NCBI GenBank assembly: GCA_008729055.1
Contig: SDUX01000008.1
Coordinates: forward strand, 1,302,001 to 1,366,000
DNA from: Pyropia haitanensis
Lineage: Eukaryota; Rhodophyta; Bangiophyceae; Bangiales; Bangiaceae
DNA: 64,000 bases
Direction of reading: 5' to 3'
The position numbers were made by a program, and so were the translations under genes. Below the pieces are notes generated by a model that saw only the letters and a list, made by a program, of their open reading frames with translations, had not been told where the DNA came from and did not search any database. Shown here in pieces: positions 44,042 to 53,837 of the stretch (positions are counted from its first letter, which is position 1; every line of letters starts with the position of its first letter).

Positions 44042-44450
44042 CTCCGTGCCGTTCCTCTTCCCCCCTTCTCTCCTCGACCCGGTCCTCTAGCCCGCACACG
44101 GCTCATTAGGCCGGACCGGGCCATCTCCTTTCCAGGACCCCCCCTCAGCCGTCACTCGTAGCGGCCCGGGCGTGTCGCGTGTCGCCACGCCTCTGCCGCT
44201 GCGCGAGCCACCCACCCGCCATTGAGAGAGTTGGCGTGTCGCAAGCTGGCTGGTGCAGGCGGAGAGGGGGGGCGGGGGGGGGGAAGCTGAGTGGCGCGAC
44301 CTAGCCAGTGGAGGCGGTGACGGGGCTGCAGCTGCGGAAATGGGCGTGGGCGGGCGAACGCCTGCCTGCGGTCGTGCGCTGTTGGAGGTGGGTGTGCGCG
44401 CAGGGGGGGGCAGTTCGCTCGCCTGGCGTGGGCGCTCGGGCCGGCCGGGG
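44042..44450. other. Upstream region of metallothionein gene 1
   Basis: GC-rich, with a poly-G run at about 44266-44282. Frames here show no domain. It is presumed promoter DNA of the following gene. Confidence 0.4.
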
Positions 44451-44459
44451 TGCATATAA
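44451..44459 (+). promoter_or_regulatory. TATA box of metallothionein gene 1
   Basis: GCATATAAG (44451-44459), followed by CAGCGG, about 204 bases before the start codon. The paralogous gene at 47.4 kb has a TATA box at nearly the same distance, which supports both. Confidence 0.65.
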
Positions 44460-44662
44460 GCAGCGGCGGCGGTCGCCTGCAGGTGGGGATACGAATGCTG
44501 TTGTCGCATCGCCCGACTCCACACTCACCGTAGTCCCTCGTACCGACCGCACCTACCAGCGTCAGCTTCCCCGTCGCTCCGCCTCCCTTTCCCGTCTCCT
44601 ACCGTCCCTGCTGCGCTTTCCCTCCGTCGGTCCGCCAACTCCCCCCCCCCCCCCCCCCCACA

Positions 44663-45093
44663 ATGAAGCTCGGTGCGACCGCGTGCCCGTGTGGCAAGTC
44701 CGACTGCGGCTGCAAGGACGTACGTTCGTGGCGGCACGACCGCCCGAGAGCGGGGGGGGTGTTGGGGCTACGGACAATTGGAGTGGTGGCCGCGTAGCAG
44801 CTGTCGAGAACCACCATGAGAGCGGCAGGGGGCGGGTGCGACGGTCGCGGTCGGGGGCGGTGGCTTGCCAACCGTCGCCGGCGGGGATGGGGTGTGCTGG
44901 TGGGCAAGGTGCGCTCCCGCAGGTGGGTCATCCACTAACGCGCTTCGCCCGTTGCTGGGGGCATGGCTGCCGCGGCCGTCACGGACGCCCGCGGATACGT
45001 CCGGTGGGGGGGTGCTCGCGCTGGCGATGGGGGCTGCCGGGTGGCGGGCACGTGCAGGGGTGCTCGTGTGAGAGCGGGTGCAGCTGCTGCTGA
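44663..45093 (+). CDS. Metallothionein-like protein 1, two exons
   Basis: Exons 44663-44719 and 45058-45093 give 30 residues: MKLGATACPCGKSDCGCKD joined to GCSCESGCSCC. That is nine cysteines in CxC and CC arrangements with no aromatic residues, the hallmark of metallothioneins that bind Cu(I), Zn(II) or Cd(II) in the cytosol. The 338-bp intron is phase 0 with donor GTACGT and acceptor GTGCAG. The ATG follows a C run of 19 bases and ACA. The length, exon 1 size (19 codons) and intron position are identical to those of the second gene 2.3 kb downstream, so the two are tandem paralogues. The longer open frame through the intron (44308-45093) is not the gene. Confidence 0.85.
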
Positions 45094-47210
45094 GGCGGCG
45101 CGCCTGTTGTTGTTAGGTGCGCCGCCGGGCTGGCCGCGGCACTGGTGGACCGCCCCCCCACGCCGACCCTCTGCTGGTCGGAGGGGCGGGGGGGGGGGGG
45201 GGGGGACGGTCAAGGCCAGGCGTCCCCGCACCCCCGGGGGAGGCTGTGGGTGGTGACGGGTGGCCGGACGGCCGAGGGAATGTGGCTGTAGCGGGCGACG
45301 CTTGCCCCACTAAGTAGTAGTGGGTGCTCTGCCTCCCCGAGTGCGTGCTCGTCGTCTCTGGTCCACTTGCTTTTTTTTTCTCTGTTCTTCCCCCGCGTTG
45401 GACCCCGTCTCGTGGTAGAGGCTAGGTCACGGTTTCGTCGCTCCAGTCCCGCCGTGGACCCACCTGGCCGGCGGATGGAGGGCACAGCCTGACGACCAGA
45501 GCCGTCCTGGCCAGCCCCTGTGGGCGCGGCGGCGCCCGCGCACCCCGTCAGGACTGTTGCGGTCTGCCAGCGAGGGTGAGAAGAGGGGTGGACTGTTCCA
45601 CCGTTCATGGCCGCACCCCGCCCTTTCGCCGGGGCATTTCGCCACCCCCCCATCCCCCCAAAGAAAAACTCAGGTGCCCGGGCCCCTTGCTGGCCACACC
45701 GCGGCCATAGAACGGGTGAGCGCCGGAGCTCCTGCTGCTCCGCTTGACGCCGCGGGTACTGTCGCTGACGAGAGGGGGGCATGCGGATGTGCTGACTTCT
45801 CATACCTCTTCACTCCCCTTGCGAAGGGGGAGCAAATTGTGTCCTGCGGTCGGTGACCCTAGCGCACCTTGTCGCTGCTCGCCCCCACCCCCCCCTTCCT
45901 TTCGCACGCACTGCAGGGGGGGTGGCTGTCGCTGCTGGCGCCCTCGTGGTCGTCGACACACCAACAGAACGCCAGCAACACCCACAAAAAAACAACACCA
46001 AGAACAACTCCAACAGTCACAGCAACACAAAAAATCACACACCCACGACAGACAGCACGAAAAACAGCACAAAAGAATCGGCAGCGCTCCTGCCGAGGCA
46101 CCACCCCGCCTCGCTGTTGCGGGGCAGGGCTGTGAAAGCCGTGGGAGGGGAACATCGCGCAACGCGTCCGAACCTGGCGGCGTCCTGTCCCCGCCTCGTC
46201 TGTTGGGTGCGGGTGGGGTGACCATCCACCCACCCTCCAACAGTGGCGTCCAGGAGTGGCACGGGCGAGTGGCGGCAATCGCAGGAGGCCGCCGCAGTGT
46301 CGTTTGCCTGCTAGATCACCCGTCGCCGCTGCGCAGCGGCCGCCCCCCGCCAGAGTGCAGCGAGCGGCGGTGACGCGTCTGGGTCACCGCCCTCCCGCCT
46401 TCACCATCCGCCGCCACGGCCCGCCCGTGCAAAGCCACAGGGGTAGGCTGGGCGCGGCTGGTCGCGGGCAGCACCAGCCGCTGCCTTCCCTGCCCCTCCT
46501 TGCCCGCCGGCCTGTCCGCGCCCGCACCACTCACCGCACGAGAAAAGGCTGGGTGGTGGCCAACGGGGTGCGCGCCGCAGAGCGGCCGGCGACGGTTTGG
46601 CTGGCGCGGCCGCTCGGCCGCGCGCGGGCGGGTGCATTCGGGGTGGCCGATTGGGCGGCCGGCGCCACCCGACCACCTCACCAGCCGCAGCAGAGCGCTA
46701 TCTGAAACTGGTCCCTCCTCGCCCAACCGCGTCGCCTACTCGGTGGCGTCGGGCGTCGCACCCCTCCCGTGGTGGGTGGCGTGACCGACGCGCACTATGG
46801 CGCGGCGCCACTTGGAGGCAAGGCACAGGGCGGCGTGGGACGCGGCGCTCGTCTGTCACCACCCGCGGCGCATGGCGAGGTGCGGTACCGGCGATGCCGC
46901 GCGATCACGGCCACCCACCCTGCCAACCTTCCCAGCACCCCGACGGGTGAGAGGGTGGGTGTCCGTCGAGGCGCGTCTGGACTTTATCTGGAGGATGAGA
47001 GCCCCTCTCTGAAGGGGATGGCCGGATGGCGCCCCCGTAATTCGCCCACGTGTGGTGGCACTCGGCCGTAGCCCGTGCCGCACGCGGGCGACTTAGCGCT
47101 GGCTCCCCAGCCATATGTCATGAACAGTGGCTGGGACCGGGGGCGTGCATGGGAGGCCGTTGCGCTGGCGGGGGGACCGGCGCGTTGGGACAAGGGTCTC
47201 CGGCGCGCCT
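45094..47210. other. Spacer between the metallothionein genes
   Basis: Mostly GC-rich DNA without a supported gene. It includes a poly-G run (45186-45206), an A/C-rich stretch of low complexity (about 45958-46078, CAACA words), and short frames on both strands lacking domains. Confidence 0.5.
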
Positions 47211-47219
47211 GGTATAAAA
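47211..47219 (+). promoter_or_regulatory. TATA box of metallothionein gene 2
   Basis: GGTATAAAAGC, about 190 bases before the start codon of the second metallothionein, matching the arrangement in gene 1. Confidence 0.7.
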
Positions 47220-47402
47220 GCAAGGCTCCGGGCCGCTCAAGGCTGGTACAGATGCCCCCACGACCTGCCGACTCGGTGAACTCTACCTGTCCACACGCGC
47301 CCTCTTCTGTTCCCTCCTTCCTCTTTGGTTCTCGCCCACCCCAAGCGGCCACCCTCCCTCTGCTGGCACTCTTGCCTCCCCCCCACCCCCCTTGCCGACG
47401 CG

Positions 47403-47750
47403 ATGAAGAGCGCCGTTGCTGCGTGCCCGGGCGGCAACGACAAGTGCTCCTGTGGCGATGTACGCGCGCGAGAGGGGTGTGCCGTCGACGCTCTATCAGA
47501 GGTGGCTCGTTTGTCAGAGGGAGTTTGACGATCCCCATTAGGCTTGCCCTGCGTGCTTAGGCGGCTGTGTTGCGAGCAGCAAGAACTGACATGGCTTCTG
47601 CTTTGTTGGGTTGGAGTTTCTTCGGTGGTCTCGCCTCCGGCTTGTTCTTTCCCTCGTTTTGTTGAATGGGTACGCGTGGCTCGTGCCGGCACGCACGTTG
47701 ACCCCACGTAGAGCTGCTCCTGTGGCTCGTCCTGCACCTGTGGCAAGTAG
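47403..47750 (+). CDS. Metallothionein-like protein 2, two exons
   Basis: Exons 47403-47459 and 47712-47750 encode 31 residues: MKSAVAACPGGNDKCSCGD plus SCSCGSSCTCGK. Eight cysteines are mostly in CxC pairs, and the CPCG of the paralogue is CPGG here, losing one cysteine. The 252-bp intron is phase 0 after codon 19, as in gene 1, with donor GTACGC and acceptor CACGTAG. The ATG follows a pyrimidine-rich leader ending CTTGCCGACGCG. The role is metal binding or detoxification; metal specificity cannot be read from the sequence. Confidence 0.85.
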
Positions 47751-48486
47751 TTTGAGCGGCCAGCGCCTGCCTTCGGGCCGTCGTGGCGGCGGGAGGTGAC
47801 CGCCCGGTGCCGACGCACGGCGTCTGAGATGCGCGTCCTGTCGGGGATTTGACCCGAGAAGGGGCGGGTGGGGTGATTCGATCGTCGACCTGATAGCGTT
47901 TGTGCGCGCGGATTAACCCACACCCTCCCGACACCGTGCCGCGTGCGCTTGGCGGCGCGGTGCCGACGCGTAAGCGTGGGCAATGGGCCGCGTCGCGTGT
48001 GACCGGGATCGTTCGGGGAAGCGGTGAGGGCGGCGCTGCCGAGCATCCCTGCTTCCTTCTTTTTGCATGGTACAGTTCCTTGCTCGCCCCGTAGCCTAGA
48101 GTCGCGTCTCGTCCACCTTGTGGCGTGTCACCCGCGTCCGTGTCCCACCGGCAGTGCTCGTCCTGCTTGTCTAATTTGTGCCGACCCCGTCCCGCAGCAC
48201 GTCCCCTTCCTCCCCCCCACGCCCCCGTCCTCACCACCACCGCTGCGCACTGAACGAAGGCGGCCGACGCCAGACGACCCCGTGGGCGACGACCACGCCA
48301 CGTGCGCGTGCCGCGGGCGGGGTGCGAATGCCTGTCGCTGTGCGCGGCGGTGGTTCAGGCGTCTCCGCCGCGCACTGTCACCCAGCAGACGCCCACGCTC
48401 TCGGCCATGGCCGTCCTTCAATGAGCGAGGGGGAGAAAAGGAGGGGACGGCGGAGAAACTGAGGGAAAGTAGCAGGGCGCGACATA
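47751..48486. other. Intergenic, no gene recognised
   Basis: 3' flank of metallothionein 2 and left flank of the retrotransposon. Frames at 47557-48240 (-) and 48024-48462 (+) have no domain. Confidence 0.5.
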
Positions 48487-48836
48487 CCCCTTCGTATGAT
48501 TGTTATTTGACGGTTATAGCACCCACCTTGTGGGCGGCGCCGTACTTGTTTTTGGCGGAGAAACTAAAGACTTATGGCGCGGACGGTCCGACCGTCCGTT
48601 CCAGGGGGCGATCTCAGATCCCCCTGAGCCGGCGGCGCTTGCGCAAGCAGCACCGAGGGGGGATGGGCGTTGCCCCACAGCCACAGGCTTGGGCACCGAG
48701 GGTCCTGCCGTCGCCGCCGCGGTCGCCACACCGCAGCGGGTCCGCACGCCCTTCCCCCCGCCCGACGCCATAAGAGGCGACGCCGCCGCGTCTTCCTCCT
48801 TGACCGCCGGGTCCGGCACGTCCGCTGTTTTTCCGC
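48487..48836 (+). repeat. Repeat A1 of the retrotransposon
   Basis: Starts CCCCTTCGTATGATTGTTAT and ends CTGTTTTTCCGC. It is almost identical to 53173-53523, differing by one base in length. Confidence 0.9.
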
Positions 48837-48869
48837 ATTCCGCGGAAAAGCAGCGTCTACCGGTCATCG

Positions 48870-49958
48870 GTGGGCACGACGCGGCCCCGACTCATGTCGT
48901 CGCTCTCGGCGGCAGCTCCCCTTGTGGGAAGCGGCTTGTTGGGCATCCTGCCCTGCCGCTCCGGCCCCGCCTCGGCGGCGACGGTTAACTCTGGAGCCAT
49001 CGGCTCCACCCTTTGGGCGGCCCTCTTTCTGAGCCTGTCGTCTGTACTCCCCCACGTCCGCCAAGTAGCGGGTGGTGGTCGTGGACGCCGGGGTGGTGGC
49101 GCCGGCGCGGCTGGCGGCGGTGGTGCCGCGGCGGGCCGTGACGACGCCCAAGACCCCCCCCCTGCCAACGACAACGAGGACAACAACGACGAGGACAACG
49201 ACGGAGGCGGCGACGGCGACGGCAGCGACAAGGACGACGACGACAACGACGACGGCCGCCGCAGAGGTGGCGGCAAGGACGACGATCCGCCCCCGCCCGG
49301 TGACGACTCCGACGACGACTACAGTGACGACGACGAGGACGACGAGTACGACGGCAAGGCCAACGTGTACCGCAGCCCCTTCCACCCTAGGGAGGTCTCC
49401 CGGGTGCAGGCGGCGCGCCCCGTGATCCGTGGGTTTTACGTCCCGCCTGGCGGCAGCCCGCTGCTGCGTCGCCCGGCGCCGTTTGACGTCGTCGGCGACA
49501 CGCGCTACGCGCGCGTGCAGGCCAAGGTGCACGGCAAGGCGGCGCATGAGCTCGAGTTCGTGTACAACGTGTGTGCTTGGGTCCAGGCGCTGCACAACCG
49601 CATCCTCTCCAAGGAGCTCGAGCGCGAGGAGGCGGGCAAGAAGGTAAGCAGCTTTGACCGCGAGACGCGGTTGTGGCTCCATCAGCTCTTCTCCCTCACC
49701 TCGGCCCGGTACAAGGTCATCTCTCTCGCCACCCACGATGGACCTGCTTCGGAGACTCTCCGAGCGTTGGTCTTCGACAACGCGGACGACGGCGTCTACT
49801 GCCCCGCCTGGGACTTCCTCCAGAACGCCCAGACGGAGAGCTTCGTCAAGCAAGCCGCCAGACGCCACGGCACCCGCCACGCCGCGGGCATCCGCGCCGA
49901 CAACCCCAAGCCGCCCGACAAGCCGGGCAAGGGGGACGGCCCCAAGCGGCGCCGTTAA
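48870..49958 (+). CDS. Gag-like ORF1 of the YR retrotransposon
   Basis: 362 residues. A hydrophobic/Ala-rich start is followed by a Gly/Ala stretch and a long Asp/Asn-rich acidic region (about 95-165). A folded part (about 170-330) contains PVIRGFYVPPGG, ELEFVYNVCAWVQALHNRIL and LWLHQLFSLTSARYKVISLA. The basic end PKPPDKPGKGDGPKRRR could bind RNA. Position as the first ORF and the basic tail suit a nucleocapsid role. No zinc knuckle is seen. A later in-frame ATG at 48894 is an alternative start. Confidence 0.75.
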   Translation: MGTTRPRLMSSLSAAAPLVGSGLLGILPCRSGPASAATVNSGAIGSTLWAALFLSLSSVLPHVRQVAGGGRGRRGGGAGAAGGGGAAAGRDDAQDPPPANDNEDNNDEDNDGGGDGDGSDKDDDDNDDGRRRGGGKDDDPPPPGDDSDDDYSDDDEDDEYDGKANVYRSPFHPREVSRVQAARPVIRGFYVPPGGSPLLRRPAPFDVVGDTRYARVQAKVHGKAAHELEFVYNVCAWVQALHNRILSKELEREEAGKKVSSFDRETRLWLHQLFSLTSARYKVISLATHDGPASETLRALVFDNADDGVYCPAWDFLQNAQTESFVKQAARRHGTRHAAGIRADNPKPPDKPGKGDGPKRRR

Positions 49959-50178
49959 GCCACCCGGCTGGGCCTCGCCGACCCCCCGCCCTTCTCGGGG
50001 GTCGGGCCCGCCCCCTCGCGTGCCGGGGGGCGTGGCAGCGACCAAGGCACGCAGCCGCCGACGCCGCCCTACCAAGAGGCAGCGCCGGCACGAGGCCCGC
50101 GTGGCGGCAGAGGACGAGGCGGCGGCGGCCGCCTCGCCCTTCTCCACGCTGCGGCTCTCGGCGGCCGCATGGGCGGCC

Positions 50179-52344
50179 ATGGGGGCGACCGGTTGGGTTT
50201 TGCGGACCATCCTCTTTGGTCTGCGGATCCCTTGGGTCTCCCTCCCTCCGCCCACGCGGTCCAAGGGGTATCCCATGCCCAGCGTCGAGCAGCTTTGGAG
50301 CACCAACGAGGCCAAGCGCTGGGTGGCCGCCGGCTATGCCCGCCGTCTAAGCAAAGCGGCAGGCGCGGGCTCGCTGTGGGTGTCCCCGACGTTTGTCGTC
50401 CACGGGCCCAAGGACCGGCTGGTGGTGGACCTGAGACAGATCAACCGGTTCATCGCCGAACGCAAGTTCAAGTACCAGCGCCTGGCCAACTTCCTCTCCA
50501 CGCTGCTCCCCGACGAGCATCTGGTGTCGTGGGACGTCAAGGACGCCTTCTACCACATACGCCTGTGGCCGGCCCACCGCAAGTACTTCCGCTTCATCGT
50601 CGACGGCGTCGTGTACGAGCCGCGCGTGCTGCCATTCGGCATGCGTCTCTCCCCTTGGGCATGGACCAAGGTGCTACGTCCCGTCGTCGCCGCCCTACGG
50701 AACAAGGGCTACACTGTTATGGCGTACGTGGACGACTTTGCGGCGACGGGCTGCGGCATCCGCCCTTCGACGGCGGCGTCCGCGACCGTCGGCAGGGTGG
50801 CGATCCTGGACCTGTTCAAGACGCTGGGGATCCACGTCCACCCGACCAAGGGCGTCAGCGTCGGCACAACCAAGCTTCCACTCCTCGGCTTTCTGGTCGA
50901 CACGCGCCGGCGGCTCCTGTTTCTACCCAAGGAGCGGTTGGACAAGATCGTGCGCCTGGCAAAGGCTCTGCTCACGGCGTCGGGCGCCAACGCCCGCGTC
51001 GTCTCGGCCAAAGCCCTGTGCCGCTTCACTGGAACCGCGGTATCCTGCTCCCTGGCGATGCCGTCCGCAAGGTTCTACCTGCGGCGGCTGTACAACTGCC
51101 AGGGCAAGCGCACAGGCTCGACCAAGCTTTCCCACGGCGCTGCCCGCGACCTCCACTGGTTCGCCCACCTACGGACCAACCCGGGCGTCGGAAGGGCGCT
51201 GTGGGCGGACACGGTCGGCTACCTCACGACGGACGCGTCACCCTGGGGCTGGGGCGGCCACTGGGGCGACACTGTCCCAGCGGCGGGGTTCTTCACCCTG
51301 TCCCAGCAAAACTGGCACATCAACGTCAAGGAGGTGTGCGCCGTGCGGTTTTGCTTGCTCGCCTTCGGCAAGCAGATGGCGGGACGTACCGGCACCCTGC
51401 GCCTGCGAGTCGACAACCAAGTCGCCATGCACGTGATCAACTCCCTCTCGAGCCGGTCCGCCGCCCTCATGGCCGAGCTCCGCCGGCTGCACAAGGTTGT
51501 CCAACGGCTGGGCATCACGATCAATGCGACCTGGATCGCCTCTGTCGCCAACGTGTGGGCGGACGCGCTGTCCCGGCAACGGGACCGCGACAACTGGCGT
51601 CTGGACGACGCCATCTTCCAGCGGCTCCAAGACCGCTACGGAGTCCACACCGTCGACCGCTTCGCCACCGCCCTCAACGCGCGCTGCGCGCGCTTCAACT
51701 CGCAGCGGCACGGCCCCGGCACGGAGGGCGTCGACACCTTCTCTGTGCCGTGGGGCGGCAACGAGAACAACTGGATCTACCCGCCGTTCTCCCAGGCCGC
51801 GCGTGTCATCGCCAAGGTCTTGGCGGACAAGGCAACAGCGACCGTGGTGCTGCCGGTCTGGACGGCCCAAGCGTGGTGGGCTCCTGCGCTGGCGCACGCC
51901 ACAGAGGCGTGGCTACTTCCCGGGCGCACCGCGCCCTTCTCGTCGGGTCAAGCCCGCCGGCCGGCCAGCCCTCCGCGCTGGCGCATGGCAGTCCTCCGCT
52001 TCGTGCAAGGCGGCCACCCTCCGGCCTTCGTCCAAGCAAAACGGGCGGCAGCCGAGCGAGCCGACCAACGCCGACAACGCTTCAACCGACGCCAGCGGCG
52101 AACCGGTGGTGGCGTGGCCAACGCTCGGCACTGGCGCGTGCCTCCCCCGGCGGCGGTGCTGATGGAGCTGCCGCGCGCTACCTGCGGTCGTGGTCCGTCG
52201 TGGCCGCCACGGCGGACCGCTACGAAGGCCATTGGCGCCGCTTCTCCGACTACTGCGCGAGCCGCGGCGTGCCATCTCTCCCCGCCAGCACGGCGACCGT
52301 TGTTCGATATATCGGCTCCCTGTGGCGGCGCGGCACGGTCGTAG
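50179..52344 (+). CDS. Reverse transcriptase / RNase H (ORF2) of the YR retrotransposon
   Basis: The frame is open from 49654, but protein-like sequence begins near the ATG at 50179 (MGATGWVLRTILFG). Reverse transcriptase blocks follow: VSPTFVVHGPKDRLVVDLR, LVSWDVKDAFYHIRLWPAH, RVLPFGMRLSPWAWTKV, and the catalytic YVDDF at about 50724-50738. RNase H follows with YLTTDASPWGWGGHWG, LRVDNQVAMHVINSLSS and NVWADALSR. The DIRS-type extension has VDRFATALNARCARFNS, WIYPPFSQA and VVLPVWTAQAWW. Coding character fades near 52150, where the recombinase domain begins in the -1 frame, so the last ~60 codons may be a shadow. Confidence 0.88.
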   Translation: MGATGWVLRTILFGLRIPWVSLPPPTRSKGYPMPSVEQLWSTNEAKRWVAAGYARRLSKAAGAGSLWVSPTFVVHGPKDRLVVDLRQINRFIAERKFKYQRLANFLSTLLPDEHLVSWDVKDAFYHIRLWPAHRKYFRFIVDGVVYEPRVLPFGMRLSPWAWTKVLRPVVAALRNKGYTVMAYVDDFAATGCGIRPSTAASATVGRVAILDLFKTLGIHVHPTKGVSVGTTKLPLLGFLVDTRRRLLFLPKERLDKIVRLAKALLTASGANARVVSAKALCRFTGTAVSCSLAMPSARFYLRRLYNCQGKRTGSTKLSHGAARDLHWFAHLRTNPGVGRALWADTVGYLTTDASPWGWGGHWGDTVPAAGFFTLSQQNWHINVKEVCAVRFCLLAFGKQMAGRTGTLRLRVDNQVAMHVINSLSSRSAALMAELRRLHKVVQRLGITINATWIASVANVWADALSRQRDRDNWRLDDAIFQRLQDRYGVHTVDRFATALNARCARFNSQRHGPGTEGVDTFSVPWGGNENNWIYPPFSQAARVIAKVLADKATATVVLPVWTAQAWWAPALAHATEAWLLPGRTAPFSSGQARRPASPPRWRMAVLRFVQGGHPPAFVQAKRAAAERADQRRQRFNRRQRRTGGGVANARHWRVPPPAAVLMELPRATCGRGPSWPPRRTATKAIGAASPTTARAAACHLSPPARRPLFDISAPCGGAARS

Positions 52345-53144
52345 CCGTGTCCCTCAAGCCTCTGTTGGCGGCAGTGCGCAAGCGGCATCTCGCGGCTGGC
52401 TTCCGCAACCCCTGCGACGCCGACAGCGTCCGCGAGGCCAAGTCGGGCTTCCGACGGGCGGGGCTGGCGCTTCGCCCCCAGCCCTCGCGGGCCGTCGTTC
52501 CGCTGCCGTCGACCGCCGCCTGGAGTCTTGCCCTTCTGGCAACCTACTCCCCTCGCGCGATGCGGCACCGGCTTACCGCCGTCGTTTGCGCCTTCTGGTG
52601 GATGCGCCGCGCCAAGGACCTCATCCGGTTCACCCTGGCGGACGTCGACCTCCCTCCGGACGGACGGACCTGCTTCATCGTGCGCTACCACAAGACGGCG
52701 GCGGTAGACGGCCCCATCTCCCGGGAGCTGCCCCGGTCGGACACCCCCGACGCGGACGTGCCGCGCCAGCTACTCGCGCGGCTACTGACGGACCGGCGTG
52801 CCGCCGACGCCGCGCCCGGCGACCGGCTCTTCTCGGACTGCCACCCCAATCAGGCCAGCGCCACGCTGACGGCCTGGCTGCGGGAGGGGTTGGCACGCGT
52901 CGGCGTATCCGCACCTCTGGGCGCGCGCTACGCCAGCCACTCCCTCAAGAAGGGCGGCGCCACGTCGGCCAACGCGGCGGGGGTCCCCCGCGGCGCCATC
53001 TCCGAGTACTCCAACACGTCGGAGCTGACCCTGGCCGAGACCTACATCTCCGCGTTGGTCACCCCGTCGCCCTCTGACCGGTGTTTTTTCGGTCGCCTCT
53101 GCCCGGCCTCGGCCGGGCGGGGTCGGCGCCCGTACTCCACTTGA
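52150..53144 (+). CDS. Tyrosine recombinase (ORF3) of the YR retrotransposon
   Basis: Occupies the frame -1 relative to ORF2 and overlaps its end. No ATG lies near the domain start, so expression by -1 frameshifting is likely. An N-terminal SAM-like part (RYLRSWSVVAATADRYEGHW, SDYCASRG) is followed by the catalytic domain: FWWMRRAKDLIRFTLADVDL holds the first catalytic Arg, ARYASHSLKKGGATSANAAG is the HxxR box with Lys in the Arg position, and LTLAETYI carries the nucleophilic Tyr. The enzyme would integrate the circular DNA intermediate. The start given is the approximate domain border, and the stop is the TGA at 53142-53144. Confidence 0.85.
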
Positions 53145-53172
53145 TGGCATACGCGGCTCCCTCCCCTTTGTA
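53141..53172 (+). repeat. Repeat B1 of the retrotransposon
   Basis: TTGATGGCATACGCGGCTCC and a CCCTTTGTAA end. It overlaps the stop of ORF3 and joins directly to A2. Confidence 0.85.
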
Positions 53173-53523
53173 ACCCCTTCGTATGATTGTTATTTGACGG
53201 TTATAGCACCCACCTTGTGGGCGGCGCCGTACTTGTTTTTGGCGGAGAAACTAAAGACTTATGGCGCGGACGGTCCGACCGTCCGTTCCAGGGGGCGATC
53301 TCAGATCCCCCTGAGCCGGCGGCGCTTGCGCAAGCAGCACCGAGGGGGGATGGGCGTTGCCCCACAGCCACAGGCTTGGGCACCGAGGGTCCTGCCGTCG
53401 CCGCCGCGGTCGCCACACCGCAGCGGGTCCGCACGCCCTTCCCCCCGCCCGACGCCATAAGAGGCGACGCCGCCGCGTCTTCCTCCTTGACCGCCGGGTC
53501 CGGCACGTCCGCTGTTTTTCCGC
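53173..53523 (+). repeat. Repeat A2 of the retrotransposon
   Basis: Near-perfect direct copy of A1. It is followed by about 143 unique bases (53524-53666). Confidence 0.9.
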
Positions 53524-53666
53524 CCCTCCCGCCTCCCATGGGATCACTCAGGGTCGTGCGCCTCGCACGAGCCATGTTTTTCTCAAGGCGGGCTGGGACC
53601 TCCTCCCACCCCTTTGCATCTGCATCTTTCCTTTTCGGGGCCCGACTATTAAAGATAGAGACTTAT

Positions 53667-53790
53667 TGGCATACGCGGCTCCCTCCCCTTTGTAACCCCT
53701 TCGTATGATTGTTATTTGACGGTTATAGCACCCACCTTGTGGGCGGCGCCGTACTTGATGGCATACGCGGCTCCCTCCCCTTTGTAACCG
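53667..53790 (+). repeat. Terminal B2 / partial A / B3 block
   Basis: B2 (53667-53695) is joined to the first ~60 bases of A (53696-53755), which is joined to B3 (about 53756-53789). The partial A ends GTACTTGATGGC, so it fuses directly into B. It looks like an extra junction copy at the 3' end of the element. Confidence 0.8.
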
Positions 53791-53837
53791 GAGGGCGGTG
53801 CTTCGTCCTCGGCCTTTCCGCTCCCCCGCTTGGCCGC

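Larger units (their letters stand above)
48487..53790 (+). mobile_element. Tyrosine-recombinase retrotransposon (DIRS order, PAT/Ngaro-like)
   Basis: A full-length element with three long frames: Gag-like, reverse transcriptase/RNase H, and tyrosine recombinase, all on the plus strand and intact. It lacks an integrase of the LTR type. The ends are split direct repeats: A1 (48487-48836) recurs as A2 (53173-53523), while a ~30-bp B sequence precedes A2 (53141-53172) and recurs at 53667-53695 and 53759-53789. A ~60-bp fragment of A (53696-53755) lies between the last two B copies. Split direct repeats and no evident methyltransferase domain point to the PAT/Ngaro side of the DIRS order. Intact frames and near-identical A copies suggest recent activity. 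Confidence 0.88.

Noticed and set aside
44385..44400. Metal-response element (TGCGCGC) upstream of metallothionein 1
   Set aside because: The motif is short and expected by chance often in DNA this GC-rich.
50169..52100. 5' part of the long third frame inside the retrotransposon
   Set aside because: Only the portion after about 52150 has recombinase sequence; earlier codons are out of frame with the reverse transcriptase and read as noise.
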